The notes under the pieces are model-generated. The model was not told the DNA's origin. It did no database searches and was given only the letters and a program-made list of their open reading frames with translations. Both the position numbers and the translations under genes were made by a program. Below are positions 18,925 through 27,116 of a stretch of 64,000 nt of DNA, piece after piece; positions within the stretch are counted from its first letter, which is position 1, and every line of letters starts with the position of its first letter. This DNA is from Azospirillum halopraeferens DSM 3675 (GTDB lineage Bacteria > Pseudomonadota > Alphaproteobacteria > Azospirillales > Azospirillaceae): contig NZ_AUCF01000013.1 of the NCBI RefSeq assembly GCF_000429625.1, positions 1 to 64,000 of the forward strand. The letters are read 5' to 3'.

Positions 18925-19155
18925 CCCCCTCTGTCTTGGACCTGAGAGATTCACCGGCCGGGACCAGCCCGCTCCACCGGCTTACTCCTTCGGTGAGGCC
19001 CCGTCCGTGGCCGGCCGGGTCCTGCTTTCCAGAGCGCCTTTCCCTGCGGTCCTTTTGCCTGAGAGTTTCCGGGGCGGTTGCTCCTTCGGCGCCGCCCGGC
19101 CGGAGTCCCCGGCCACAGGGCCGGTGGACGCCGCGGCGGTCTCTCCCGCGAGGGA
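18925..19155 (-). promoter_or_regulatory. tandem glycine riboswitch controlling gcvT-gcvH-gcvPA-gcvPB
   Basis: Two glycine-aptamer cores follow one another on the minus strand. The first (about 19155-19046) opens with GGGAGAGACC (19147-19138), contains GCGCCGAAGGAGCAACCGCC and ends with CTCTCAGGCAAAAGGACCGC. The second (about 19045-18925) contains GGGAAAGGCGCTCTGGAAAG, CACCGAAGGAGTAAGCC and AATCTCTCAGGTCCAAGACA. These are the conserved core strings of glycine type 1 and type 2 aptamers arranged as a cooperative pair. Glycine binding normally turns the cleavage operon on. No U-run terminator was seen between the aptamers and the gcvT ribosome site, so control may be at translation. The rest of 18870-19274 holds no gene. 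Confidence 0.93.
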
Positions 19156-19274
19156 TCGTCGGCGTATGGGTGACAAGCTACCCGGCCGGGCGGGTTTGTC
19201 AATCCGGGGAACCATATTCAGGTCCCGCGGCCATGCCACGGGACCGTGGACCCGGACGGCAAAGAGGCGCAGGT

Positions 19275-20159
19275 ATGCGCCCCATGGCTTCCCAACTCCT
19301 CTCCATCCTCCTGCCCGTCTTCACCATTGCCGCCATCGGCTGGACATGGGTGCGGCTGGGCCGGCCCTTCGACCCGGCAACCCTCTCGGCCCTGGTGACG
19401 ACGATAGGCGTGCCGGCCCTGCTGCTCTCCTCACTCACCCGCTCGGCGGTGACTCCGGCCTCGCTGCTGGAGATGCTGGCGGCGGGCGCCCTGGCCCTGG
19501 CGGCATTCGCCGCCATCGGCGCGGCGGTGCTGCGGTTCGTGAAGCTGCCGGTGCGCCTCTATCTGCCGGCGCTGATGCTGCCCAACACCGGCAACCTCGG
19601 CCTGCCCATCGTCTTCTTCGCCTTCGGCGAGGCGGGCATGCCCTATGCCGTGGCCTTTTCCACCCTGGTGCAGATCGGGCATTTCACGGTCGGGATCGGA
19701 CTGGCATCGGGGCGGATGGCACCGCGCACGCTGCTGACGACACCGGCCATCTGGGCCTTCCTCCTGGCGCTCGCCCTGATCGGCACCGGCACCCCGCTGC
19801 CGGGGTGGGCGGCGGACGCGGCGCGCATCCTCGGCGGCATGGCGGTGCCGATCATGCTGCTGATGCTGGGGGCATCGCTGGCGCGGCTCAGCGTGCGCAA
19901 CCTCGCCCGTCCGCTGGGGCTGTCGGTGGTGCGCGTGGCGATGGGATTTGCGGTGGGTCTGGCCGCGGCGCGGCTGGCCGGGTTGGGGCCCGAGGCGGCC
20001 GGCGCCCTGGTCCTCCAGTGCGCCATGCCCGTCGCGGTGTTCAGCCACCTCTTCGCCGTTCGCTACGGCGGTCCGGCGAACGAGGTGGCGGCGATGATCG
20101 TGCTGTCGACCCTGGTCTGCCTGGCGACCCTTCCGCTGATGCTGCGGGTGGTTCTGTAG
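19275..20159 (+). CDS. AEC family transporter (auxin efflux carrier fold)
   Basis: This 294-aa protein has about ten hydrophobic helices and no signal peptide. The central crossover reads LPALMLPNTGNLGLPIVFFAFGEAG (the NTGNLG part is the family mark), and the C-terminal repeat includes GGMAVPIMLLMLGASLARL. These are typical of the AEC/PF03547 family of inner-membrane carriers, whose bacterial members move organic acids such as malonate or malate. The substrate cannot be inferred. The ATG at 19275 follows GAGG by six bases; an ATG at 19284 is also possible. It is divergent from the glycine operon. Confidence 0.87.
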   Translation: MRPMASQLLSILLPVFTIAAIGWTWVRLGRPFDPATLSALVTTIGVPALLLSSLTRSAVTPASLLEMLAAGALALAAFAAIGAAVLRFVKLPVRLYLPALMLPNTGNLGLPIVFFAFGEAGMPYAVAFSTLVQIGHFTVGIGLASGRMAPRTLLTTPAIWAFLLALALIGTGTPLPGWAADAARILGGMAVPIMLLMLGASLARLSVRNLARPLGLSVVRVAMGFAVGLAAARLAGLGPEAAGALVLQCAMPVAVFSHLFAVRYGGPANEVAAMIVLSTLVCLATLPLMLRVVL

Positions 20160-20168
20160 CGGCGGCCG

Positions 20169-20753
20169 TCAGCGGTTGAAGACCGTCCGGTTGAAGGCAA
20201 GCTGTTCCGGCGTGAGCTGGAAGCCCAGCACCACCTGCCAATCCTTGGCGTTGACGTCCTTGCCCACGGGAATGGTGACCGCCACCTCGTCGGTGCCGGC
20301 GGCGCGGGCGGCGTTGGCCGGGAAGGTGACGGAGACGTCGTAGACCGCCTTCTGCACCGGGTCCTCGTGACCGGGCGCCATCACCGCCACGAAGTAGCGG
20401 TAGGCCGCGCTGTTGCCCTGCATGGCGGGACCGCGCTCGGCCAGCAGGTCGACCTTGACGTTCACGGTCACGCCGCGGGAATCGTACTCGCAGTTGCCGG
20501 AATAGTCGGTCAGCGCGGCCCGCGAGGCCACGTCGGTCATGTCGCGTCCGCCGGGGCGGAACTCCGTCACCTCGTGCAGGCCGCCGATGATCGACACCTT
20601 CGGGCAGGCCAGCGCCAGTTCCGCCGGCGTCGAGCCGCCGCCCAGTCCGATGCTGGAGCAGCCGGCGAGGGCCAGCACGGCACCCGCCAATCCGGCCACC
20701 ACGGGGGTTTTCCGGACGAGGGTTCCTATATTACGGTCGCGGCGGGAGGTCAT
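20169..20753 (-). CDS. putative lipoprotein of unknown function
   Basis: This 194-aa protein has a signal sequence with lipobox LALAGCSS, Cys32 being the likely lipidated residue. The Asp rule does not apply (Ser follows), so an outer-membrane destination is expected. The mature part has two extra Cys (CPKVSIIGG and NCEYDSRGV) and repeated beta-strand-like segments such as VTVNVKVDLLAERGPAMQG and VYDVSVTFPANAA, suggesting one or two immunoglobulin-like beta domains. I do not recognise a named family beyond conserved alphaproteobacterial lipoproteins. It is divergent from ispH over about 120 bases and convergent with the AEC gene, nine bases apart. Confidence 0.75.
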   Translation of the reverse strand: MTSRRDRNIGTLVRKTPVVAGLAGAVLALAGCSSIGLGGGSTPAELALACPKVSIIGGLHEVTEFRPGGRDMTDVASRAALTDYSGNCEYDSRGVTVNVKVDLLAERGPAMQGNSAAYRYFVAVMAPGHEDPVQKAVYDVSVTFPANAARAAGTDEVAVTIPVGKDVNAKDWQVVLGFQLTPEQLAFNRTVFNR

Positions 20754-20872
20754 GCGTGTGCCCGAATTCCTGGTTGCATGCGTCGTTCCCGCGACTTTAG
20801 AGAAGCCGCCGCAGCCGCACAAGCCGCGGCCCGTGCGACCCTGCCCTTCATCGAACCGCGACGGAAACCGTC

Positions 20873-21838
20873 ATGCCCAAGGCGCCCCTGACCATCCTGC
20901 TTGCCGCACCGCGCGGATTCTGCGCCGGCGTCGACCGCGCCATCCAGATCGTGGAGACGGCGCTGGCCCGCTTCGGCGCCCCCGTCTATGTGCGCCACGA
21001 GATCGTCCACAACCGATTCGTCGTGGAAAGCCTGGAAGCCAAGGGCGCCGTCTTCGTGGACGAACTGGACCAGGTGCCCGACGGCGTGCCCGTGGTCTTT
21101 TCCGCCCACGGCGTGCCCAAGGCGGTGCCGGCGGAGGCGGAGCGGCGTGGCCTGTTCTATCTCGACGCCACCTGCCCGCTGGTCAGCAAGGTCCACCGCG
21201 AGGCGGAGCGCCACCATCTGGACGGTCGCCGCGTGGTGCTGATCGGCCACGCCGGCCATCCCGAGGTGATCGGCACCATGGGCCAGCTCCCCGACGGCGC
21301 CGTCCTGCTGGTGGAAACCGTCGACGACGTGGCGCGGCTGGAGGTGGCCGATCCGGACAACCTCGCCTACGCCACCCAGACCACCCTGTCGGTGGAGGAG
21401 ACGGCCGGCATCCTGGCCGCTCTGCAGGCCCGCTTCCCCGCCATCGCCGGGCCGCGCAAGGAGGACATCTGCTACGCCACCACCAACCGCCAGCAGGCGG
21501 TGAAGGCGATCGCCCCGCAGGTGGACGCGCTGCTGGTGCTGGGCGCCCCCAACTCGTCCAACTCCAAGCGCCTGGTGGAGGTGGCCAGGGGGGCCGGCTG
21601 CGCCCGCGCCCGCCTCGTCCAGCGCGCCGGCGAGATCGACTGGGACTCCCTCGCCGACGTGCGCCGCCTGGGCATCACGGCCGGCGCCTCGGCACCGGAG
21701 GTGCTGGTGGAGGAGGTGATCGCCGCCGCCGGGGAGCACTTCACGGTCACGGTGGAACAGGTTCGCACCGCCCACGAGGACATCGTCTTCAAGCTGCCCC
21801 CGGCGCTGGCCGGCACGGCGGCGGCCGGAGGTTCCTGA
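20873..21838 (+). CDS. ispH: 4-hydroxy-3-methylbut-2-enyl diphosphate reductase IspH (LytB)
   Basis: IspH performs the last step of the MEP isoprenoid pathway, reducing HMBPP to IPP and DMAPP with a [4Fe-4S] cluster. The 321-aa protein holds the three cluster Cys: Cys17 in [11 protein letters not shown], Cys101 in DATCPLVSK and Cys200 in [10 protein letters not shown]. Substrate residues His46 (EIVHNRFVV), His79 (SAHGV), His129 and Glu131 ([14 protein letters not shown]) and the [14 protein letters not shown] segment are also present. Length is normal. The gene stands alone between a divergent lipoprotein and pyk. Confidence 0.97.
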   Translation: MPKAPLTILLAAPRGFCAGVDRAIQIVETALARFGAPVYVRHEIVHNRFVVESLEAKGAVFVDELDQVPDGVPVVFSAHGVPKAVPAEAERRGLFYLDATCPLVSKVHREAERHHLDGRRVVLIGHAGHPEVIGTMGQLPDGAVLLVETVDDVARLEVADPDNLAYATQTTLSVEETAGILAALQARFPAIAGPRKEDICYATTNRQQAVKAIAPQVDALLVLGAPNSSNSKRLVEVARGAGCARARLVQRAGEIDWDSLADVRRLGITAGASAPEVLVEEVIAAAGEHFTVTVEQVRTAHEDIVFKLPPALAGTAAAGGS

Positions 21839-22017
21839 CCGCGCCCACCGTGCCCGGGGGAACACAGGCGGGGCGCCATGGCGCGTCGTCCGCCTGCGCA
21901 CCGTTGACAACCGCCGCGGCGCGCTTCACGTCTGTGCCGGGGTTGCCCCTCGCGTGCCCCGATGGCCAACCGCCGGGGACGGCCGCGCCGCGCAACATTT
22001 TCGCCGCCCGGCGGTCA

Positions 22018-22045
22018 TTGCCGTGACAGAGTGCCGCGCTATCCT
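22018..22045 (+). promoter_or_regulatory. candidate pyk promoter
   Basis: TTGCCG (22018-22023) and TATCCT (22040-22045) are separated by 16 bases, 54 bases upstream of the pyk ATG. The match is moderate. The stretch from the ispH stop at 21838 to here shows no gene; a lone TTGACA at 21904 lacks a matching -10. Confidence 0.4.
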
Positions 22046-22098
22046 GGTCCGGCACCGGCGCGCCGCTCCCGACCACCGGAACCCGTTCAGGATACCCC

Positions 22099-23538
22099 AT
22101 GAAACGCAAAGGCAGCCCGACCCGCCGCTTCCGTCTGACGAAGATCGTCGCCACGCTGGGTCCGTCCTCCTCCTCGCCGGAGATCATCCGCACCCTGTTC
22201 GAGGCGGGCGTCGACGTGTTCCGCCTGAACTTCTCCCACGGATCGCACGAGGACCACGGCCAGCGCCTTGCCATCATCCGCGCCCTGGAGGCGGAACTGG
22301 AGCGGCCCATCGCCGTCATGGCCGACCTTCAGGGCCCCAAGCTGCGCATCGGCCGCTTCGCCGAGGGGCCGATCACGCTGGAAGCCGGTCAGCGTTTCCG
22401 CCTGGACCTGTCGGGGGACCCCGGCGACGGCCGGCGCGTCACCCTGCCCCATCCCGAGATCTTCGCCGCCCTGGAGCCGGGGGCCGACCTGCTGCTCGAC
22501 GACGGGCGCGTGCGCCTGCGGGTGGAGGAGTGCAGCAGCGACCACGCCGATACGGTGGTGATGAGCGGCAGCCGCCTGTCCGACCGCAAGGGCGTCAACG
22601 TCCCCGGCGTCGTGCTGCCGCTGTCGCCGCTGACCGAGAAGGACCGTGTCGACCTGGCCTTCGCGCTTGACCAGGGTGTCGACTGGGTGGCCCTGTCCTT
22701 CGTGCAGCGGCCCGAGGACGTGGCCGAAGGCCGCCGCCTCGTCGCCGGCCGCGCCGCCCTTCTGTGCAAGCTGGAAAAGCCGTCGGCCATCCAGCACCTG
22801 GACGCCATCGTCGAGATGTCCGACGGCATCATGGTGGCGCGCGGCGACCTCGGCGTGGAGATGCCGGCGGAGGACGTGCCGACCATCCAGAAGCGGATCA
22901 TCCGCGAATCGCGGGCGGCCGGAAAGCCGGTGATCGTCGCCACCCAGATGCTGGAATCCATGGTCTCCAGCCCGGCGCCGACCCGCGCCGAGGCGTCGGA
23001 CGTGGCAACCGCCGTCTATGACGGTGCCGACGCGGTGATGCTGTCGGCGGAGACGGCGGCCGGCGCCTACCCGGTGGAGGCGGTGTCGATGATGGACCGC
23101 ATCGCCCGGCGGGTGGAGCACGATCCGCTCTACCGCACCATCGTCGGCGCCCAGAGGCCGGAGCCGGAGCAGACCTCGGCCGACGCCATCACCGCGGCCG
23201 CCAGCCAGGTGGCCCACACCATCCAGGCCGCCGCCATCGTCACCTACACCACGTCGGGCTCCACCACCCTGCGCGCCGCGCGCGAGCGGCCGGAGGTGCC
23301 GATCCTCTGCCTGACGTCGAGCCGCGAGACGGCGCGCCGCCTGGCTCTGGCCTTCGGCGTCCACAGCGTGCACACCGAGGACGTGCAGAACTTCTCCGAG
23401 ATGGTCCAGAAGGCCGTCAAGATCGCCTACGAGGACGAGCTGGCGCTGGAAGGCCAGCGGCTCGTCATCACCGCCGGCGTGCCCTTCGGCACCCCCGGCA
23501 ACACCAACATCCTGCGCATCGCCTGGGTCGAGGCGTAG
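22099..23538 (+). CDS. pyk: pyruvate kinase
   Basis: This enzyme transfers phosphate from phosphoenolpyruvate to ADP, the last step of glycolysis. The 479-aa protein opens with TKIVATLGPSSSSPEII, then FRLNFSHGSHEDH, the active-site segment CKLEKPSAIQHLDAIVE and MVARGDLGVEMPAED, then KPVIVATQMLESM. The nucleotide-binding B domain lies at about 70-165, and a C-terminal regulatory domain covers about 345-479. Full domain set and normal length. A second strand of carbon metabolism in this window is the phosphofructokinase at 1-2 kb. Confidence 0.97.
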   Translation: MKRKGSPTRRFRLTKIVATLGPSSSSPEIIRTLFEAGVDVFRLNFSHGSHEDHGQRLAIIRALEAELERPIAVMADLQGPKLRIGRFAEGPITLEAGQRFRLDLSGDPGDGRRVTLPHPEIFAALEPGADLLLDDGRVRLRVEECSSDHADTVVMSGSRLSDRKGVNVPGVVLPLSPLTEKDRVDLAFALDQGVDWVALSFVQRPEDVAEGRRLVAGRAALLCKLEKPSAIQHLDAIVEMSDGIMVARGDLGVEMPAEDVPTIQKRIIRESRAAGKPVIVATQMLESMVSSPAPTRAEASDVATAVYDGADAVMLSAETAAGAYPVEAVSMMDRIARRVEHDPLYRTIVGAQRPEPEQTSADAITAAASQVAHTIQAAAIVTYTTSGSTTLRAARERPEVPILCLTSSRETARRLALAFGVHSVHTEDVQNFSEMVQKAVKIAYEDELALEGQRLVITAGVPFGTPGNTNILRIAWVEA

Positions 23539-23546
23539 GAGGCGCG

Positions 23547-24107
23547 CTACAGCGCCTCCCCCGCCAGGTCGCTGCGCAACTCGTCCGCCCGGGCGCGCAC
23601 GCCCTTGAGGTGGGGGTTGATGGACAGCGCGCCGTCGAAGGCGCGCAGCGCCCCGCCCGGCTCGTCGATGGCGAGATAGATCAGGCCGAGCCCCGCCAGA
23701 GCCGGAAAGTGCCGGGGCTCCAGCTCCAGCGCGGTGCGGATGTCGGCCACCGCCGCCGCGTAATCCCCCATCAGGTAATGGGTGTTGGCGCGCCGGTTCC
23801 AGCCCTCGGCGTAATCGGGGGCCAGGTCCACCACCCGGTCGAACATGGCCAGGGCGTCGGTGAAGCGTTCGGCGAACAGGTATTGCACCCCCTCTTCCAT
23901 CAGATCCCGGATCTCCGGACCGGGGTGCTCCAGCCAGATGCTCCGGATGGCGTCCTGGGTCGCCTGCGCGACGGCGTCGTCGCGGGTGTCCTGAAGGACG
24001 CGGAACAGGGTGTCCAGGCGGGCGTCATCCTGGCGCGCCGACGCGGGCGGGGCCAACGCGAGGATCACCGCCGTCACGGCGGCGAGAAGAGATGGCAAGC
24101 GGATCAT
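23547..24107 (-). CDS. periplasmic TPR-repeat protein
   Basis: This 186-aa protein has a signal peptide (VTAVILALAPPASARQ, cleavage after about residue 25) and then at least three tetratricopeptide repeats (about 70-175). Typical positions are seen in YAEGWNRRANTHYLMGDYAA and FPALAGLGLIYLAIDEPGGA. TPR arrays bind partner proteins; the partner is unknown. The start is the ATG at 24107, which places the signal peptide at the N-terminus; a longer upstream reading frame would bury it. It is convergent with pyk, eight bases apart, and 91 bases downstream of the cNMP-FHA gene on the same strand. Confidence 0.83.
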   Translation of the reverse strand: MIRLPSLLAAVTAVILALAPPASARQDDARLDTLFRVLQDTRDDAVAQATQDAIRSIWLEHPGPEIRDLMEEGVQYLFAERFTDALAMFDRVVDLAPDYAEGWNRRANTHYLMGDYAAAVADIRTALELEPRHFPALAGLGLIYLAIDEPGGALRAFDGALSINPHLKGVRARADELRSDLAGEAL

Positions 24108-24198
24108 GGTGTAAGTGTGGGCCGCCGCCGGCCCGGCGCCCATCCTCCGGGAGCATACGGCGGCCCCCTTGGTCGGGTTAGACCGGGCGCGCCGGCCC

Positions 24199-25089
24199 TC
24201 AGGGCGTGACGTGGATGCGCAGCACGAACGGCGACTGCAAGCCGCCGGCCACCACCACGCTCTCACCGGGCGGCAGGCGCAGCCAGTCCTTGGCGAAGAT
24301 GCCGCCGAGGAACTGGCCGTTGACCGTTGTGCCCAGCTCGCTGCCCAGGTCGCGCACCACCAGCCCCAGCCGGTCGTCCCGGTCGATGGCGAAATGGCCG
24401 GGCGACAGCCGGTAGGGCGGCGCGTCGGGAAGCAGCAGGGCGCCGCGCTCGCGCACCGGCGGGCCGCCATCACGAGGGGCGCGGCCGACGCGGAACGGCA
24501 GCGTGTCCACCCACACCGGCGGCATCGCCGGCCGACCCTCCCACCGGATGCTGATGGCGTGGGAGCCGAGACCCAGCCGCGCCGACTGGATATAGCGGCC
24601 GATCCGGCGCTCCGCCTCCGCCGCCACCGGCATCGCCGGGACCGGCGCGTCCGGTTCGTCCGGTACGTTCCCCGACGGATGGTCCGGCTCCGCCTCCGCC
24701 GGCAGCGGCTCCGCCCCGGCATCGGCGGCGCTGCGCAGGTGTGCCACTTCCTCCGACAGGCTCCGCACCCGCTCGCTCAGGCGCGCGAGCATGCGGCGCG
24801 CCGTCTCCGGCTCCCCTGCCACGATGTCGGCCAGGCGGTCCGCCGCGATCAGCTCCACCGTGACGTCGCCGGCGGCCCGTACCGTGGCGCTGCGCGGCCG
24901 CCGCTCGATCACCCCCATCTCACCGACGATGTCCCCCGGCCCGGCCTCGCCCAGTTCCACCGCCGCCCCCGGCCCGTCCCCGGGGACCTCCTTGATAACC
25001 AGCACCCGCCCCTCGACGATGCGGCAGGCGAAGTCGCTGGCGTCGCCTTCGCGGAACAGAACATCGCCTTCCCTGAAGCGCATCATCAT
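24199..25089 (-). CDS. cyclic-nucleotide-binding domain plus FHA-like domain protein
   Basis: This 296-aa cytoplasmic protein has an N-terminal cNMP-binding barrel (about 1-115). It starts RFREGDVLFREGDASDFACR, and its phosphate-binding cassette is GEMGVIERRPRSATVR. A charged linker with a short helical stretch (about 108-195) follows. The C-terminus (about 215-296) reads FRVGRAP, LSPGHFAIDR and DLGSELGTTVNG, matching the FHA phosphothreonine-binding fold. There is no DNA-binding or enzyme domain, so the protein looks like an adaptor joining nucleotide sensing to phosphoprotein binding. The first of three consecutive ATGs (25089) is chosen because GGAGG lies about six bases ahead. Confidence 0.85.
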   Translation of the reverse strand: MMMRFREGDVLFREGDASDFACRIVEGRVLVIKEVPGDGPGAAVELGEAGPGDIVGEMGVIERRPRSATVRAAGDVTVELIAADRLADIVAGEPETARRMLARLSERVRSLSEEVAHLRSAADAGAEPLPAEAEPDHPSGNVPDEPDAPVPAMPVAAEAERRIGRYIQSARLGLGSHAISIRWEGRPAMPPVWVDTLPFRVGRAPRDGGPPVRERGALLLPDAPPYRLSPGHFAIDRDDRLGLVVRDLGSELGTTVNGQFLGGIFAKDWLRLPPGESVVVAGGLQSPFVLRIHVTP

Positions 25090-25110
25090 GGCCGCCGCCT
25101 CCTCCCGCCC

Positions 25111-25128
25111 ACCCGGATTCGAACGGGC
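25111..25128 (-). other. tRNA T-arm-like sequence (no complete tRNA)
   Basis: On the minus strand GCCCGTTCGAATCCGGGT can fold as a five-pair stem closing the loop TTCGAAT, exactly the geometry of a tRNA T-arm. No acceptor or anticodon stem can be built from the flanks, though a GCCGAGCGG string 40-50 bases upstream recalls a class II D-arm. It may be a tRNA remnant, an old attachment site, or chance. Confidence 0.3.
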
Positions 25129-25211
25129 CAACCCAACGTTGTCAAAGGGTTTTCCGGCCCGCTCGGCCGCCGGACGTGACGATTCACCGCGCAAGCGCAA
25201 CCGCGGCCGTC

Positions 25212-25240
25212 TTGCGGAATCGGCAAAAATTGCCTACTCT
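25212..25240 (+). promoter_or_regulatory. promoter with an inverted-repeat operator in its spacer
   Basis: TTGCGG (25212-25217) and TACTCT (25235-25240) are spaced by exactly 17 bases. The spacer ends with the perfect inverted repeat GGCAA-AAA-TTGCC (25222-25234), which abuts the -10. A dimeric regulator bound there would block or remodel RNA polymerase. It points at the small gene beginning at 25314. Confidence 0.5.
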
Positions 25241-25313
25241 TTCAGGGTAGCATCACGGTTCGGCGGCGTGCGACCGATGGTCGGCTGCCGGCGGCCCGGA
25301 ACGGAGACCAGCC

Positions 25314-25511
25314 ATGAACATCGGCGCAGTCGGCGGCACGCCATCCTACGTCAGCCCCTTGCAGAGCGGCCCGAACGCCGCGCAGCAGGCGCAGATCCAG
25401 GATCAGCAGCAACAACAACAGGCCAGCCAGCAGGCAGGGGCCGGTGACGAGCAGGCGCGACCCGGCACCGTCACGGAAACCCGCGGCAACAACCTGAACA
25501 TCGTCGTCTGA
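25314..25511 (+). CDS. small Gln-rich hypothetical protein
   Basis: This 65-residue protein has a good ribosome site (GGAG, seven bases before the ATG). It begins MNIGAVGGTPSYVSPLQSGP, has a Gln/Ala-rich centre (QIQDQQQQQQASQQAG) and ends TVTETRGNNLNIVV. There is no signal peptide or membrane segment, and the composition suggests an unstructured chain with a short conserved C-terminus. I do not recognise the family. It lies 59 bases ahead of another unknown gene on the same strand and behind a recognisable promoter. Expression is therefore likely even though no function can be given. Confidence 0.6.
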   Translation: MNIGAVGGTPSYVSPLQSGPNAAQQAQIQDQQQQQQASQQAGAGDEQARPGTVTETRGNNLNIVV

Positions 25512-25570
25512 ACGACGCGGACGTTCGCCCCCGACCGGGGAGTCCGCCGGCGTCGTGAGGAGGCGTGCCC

Positions 25571-26116
25571 ATGGACATCAAGGCGATTGCCAGCGTTGCG
25601 GCGGCAAGGACCCCGGTGCCCGGGAACGCATCTCCGGCTGCGCCGGCCGCAATCAATGGTACGACGACCAACGACCGGGGAGCCGACTCCGGCGGACGGA
25701 GCGGTGAAACCCCGGCGACCGGCGTGTACATCAGTCCGGTGCTCCGCTACGACGTGCTGGCGAAGCTGCCGGTGCTGTTCTTTCGCGACTCGGACACCGG
25801 CGAAATCCGCGACCAGATCCCGCCGGAGCGGGTGGTCGAACGGTACCGCAAGGCCGGAGGGCGCGACCGGGCGTACGCCGACGATGGCACCGGCGACCCT
25901 TCCGTCGAGGTTGTCGGCGATGAGCGGCGCACGGACGTCGGCGCGTTGCCCGCAGAGACGCCGCCTGCGCTGCGTCCGCCTCCCTCATCCCCGATGTCCC
26001 CGGCCTTCGTGCCGTCCATGCCGCCCCCACCCGCGGGCGGGCCACCCGGAATGGGTGGCGGCGCCGGTGCCGCTCCGCCGTCCGGGGACGGCGGGCGTGT
26101 GTCGGTTACGGTGTGA
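25571..26116 (+). CDS. hypothetical protein with FlaG-like motif and proline-rich tail
   Basis: This 181-aa protein has its ATG at 25571, seven bases after a perfect AGGAGG. The first 50 residues are Ala/Gly/Thr-rich. The core YDVLAKLPVLFFRDSDTGEI, followed by RDQIPPERVVERYR, resembles the C-terminal motif of flagellar FlaG proteins (D.eTGEvI.QIPpE). The tail (about 125-175) is rich in Pro, Gly and Ala (PPPSSPMSPAFVPSMPPPP, then GGGAGAAPPSG). No signal peptide or membrane segment. A flagellin-associated or filament-length role is a guess from the motif alone. The end overlaps the convergent gene by 11 bases. Confidence 0.6.
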   Translation: MDIKAIASVAAARTPVPGNASPAAPAAINGTTTNDRGADSGGRSGETPATGVYISPVLRYDVLAKLPVLFFRDSDTGEIRDQIPPERVVERYRKAGGRDRAYADDGTGDPSVEVVGDERRTDVGALPAETPPALRPPPSSPMSPAFVPSMPPPPAGGPPGMGGGAGAAPPSGDGGRVSVTV

Positions 26117-27116
26117 TGCGGCCGGAAACGAGGTCGTCGGGAAAGGCGAAGGTGGCGACCACCGGGGCGTGATAGCTCTCCGGTGATCGGGCGGTGGTGG
26201 CGTGCGCCAGCACCTCGTCGCCCAGGGCCTCGTTGTGGATCTCGGCACCGCGGAACCAGGCGAGCAGCCCGCGCGACACCAGCAGGTGATCAAGCATCAC
26301 CGCCTGCCCCCCGTGCAGGACCGAGAAGCGGCGGTCCTCGGGCACGCTGCGCTCCAGCGGCACCAGGGCGCGCATGGCCAGGTGGCCGTTTCCGGTGTCG
26401 TCGGGATCGCCGCGGATCAGCCGCACCGGGGTCTCGCGGCCCTCCGCATTGTAGTCGCCGGCCACCACCACCAGCGCCTGCGGGTCGGCATCGAACAGCC
26501 GTTCCACGGCCAGGCGCGTTTCCAGCGCCTGCCCCGCCCGCTTGACCGAGGCGATGAAGAACCCCTCCCCCCAGCCTGCGACGCTGTGCCAGCTCAGCGC
26601 CCCCTTCTTCTGGCCGGGCACCGGAGCGGCCAGCGGTGCGCGTAGATGCAGGTTGAAGACGTGCAGGGTGCGGCCGCCGGGCAATTCGATCTCCGCCTGG
26701 AGCACCGGACGGTCCCAGGACACGGGTTCCGGCCCGGCCGACGCCGGTGTGGCGGTGACCATGCGCACCAGAGGTGGCGGCACCAGATCGTGGCGGATCA
26801 AGCGATGGGAACGTACCGGCCAGCGGCTGGCGATCACCAGATTGTGCTTGTCGGCAAAGCCGTCGCGCCCGGCTCCACCGGACAGGTGGAATCCCTCATA
26901 GGGCGTGTCCTTCAGAAGCGTCTCCAGGCCGCGCAGCGTGCGCGGCCGGCCCTTGACCGGGCGTTGGGCGTTCACCTCCTGAAGGCACAGCACGTCGGCG
27001 TCCAGCCGGCGCAACTGCGGGCGCAGCACGGCGCAGCGCTGCTCGAACGGCGGGTCCGCGGTGGTGTCGTCCAGGTTCTCCAGATTGAAGGTGGCGATGC
27101 GCAGCGTCCGGCTCAT
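26106..27116 (-). CDS. endonuclease/exonuclease/phosphatase family protein
   Basis: This 336-aa protein begins MSRTLRIATFNLENLDD and shows the EEP superfamily landmarks. These are the metal-binding Asn in TFNLENL, Glu in VLCLQEVN, the HVFNLHLRAP strand with catalytic His, VVVAGDYNAEG with Asp/Asn, and a C-terminal VMLDHLLVSR with SYHAPVVATF. Such enzymes cleave phosphodiesters in nucleic acids, phospholipids or phosphoinositides; the substrate here is not evident. There is no signal peptide, so it is cytoplasmic. ATG at 27116 overlaps the upstream methyltransferase stop by four bases, which places it third in an operon with cheD. Confidence 0.87.
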   Translation of the reverse strand: MSRTLRIATFNLENLDDTTADPPFEQRCAVLRPQLRRLDADVLCLQEVNAQRPVKGRPRTLRGLETLLKDTPYEGFHLSGGAGRDGFADKHNLVIASRWPVRSHRLIRHDLVPPPLVRMVTATPASAGPEPVSWDRPVLQAEIELPGGRTLHVFNLHLRAPLAAPVPGQKKGALSWHSVAGWGEGFFIASVKRAGQALETRLAVERLFDADPQALVVVAGDYNAEGRETPVRLIRGDPDDTGNGHLAMRALVPLERSVPEDRRFSVLHGGQAVMLDHLLVSRGLLAWFRGAEIHNEALGDEVLAHATTARSPESYHAPVVATFAFPDDLVSGRITP

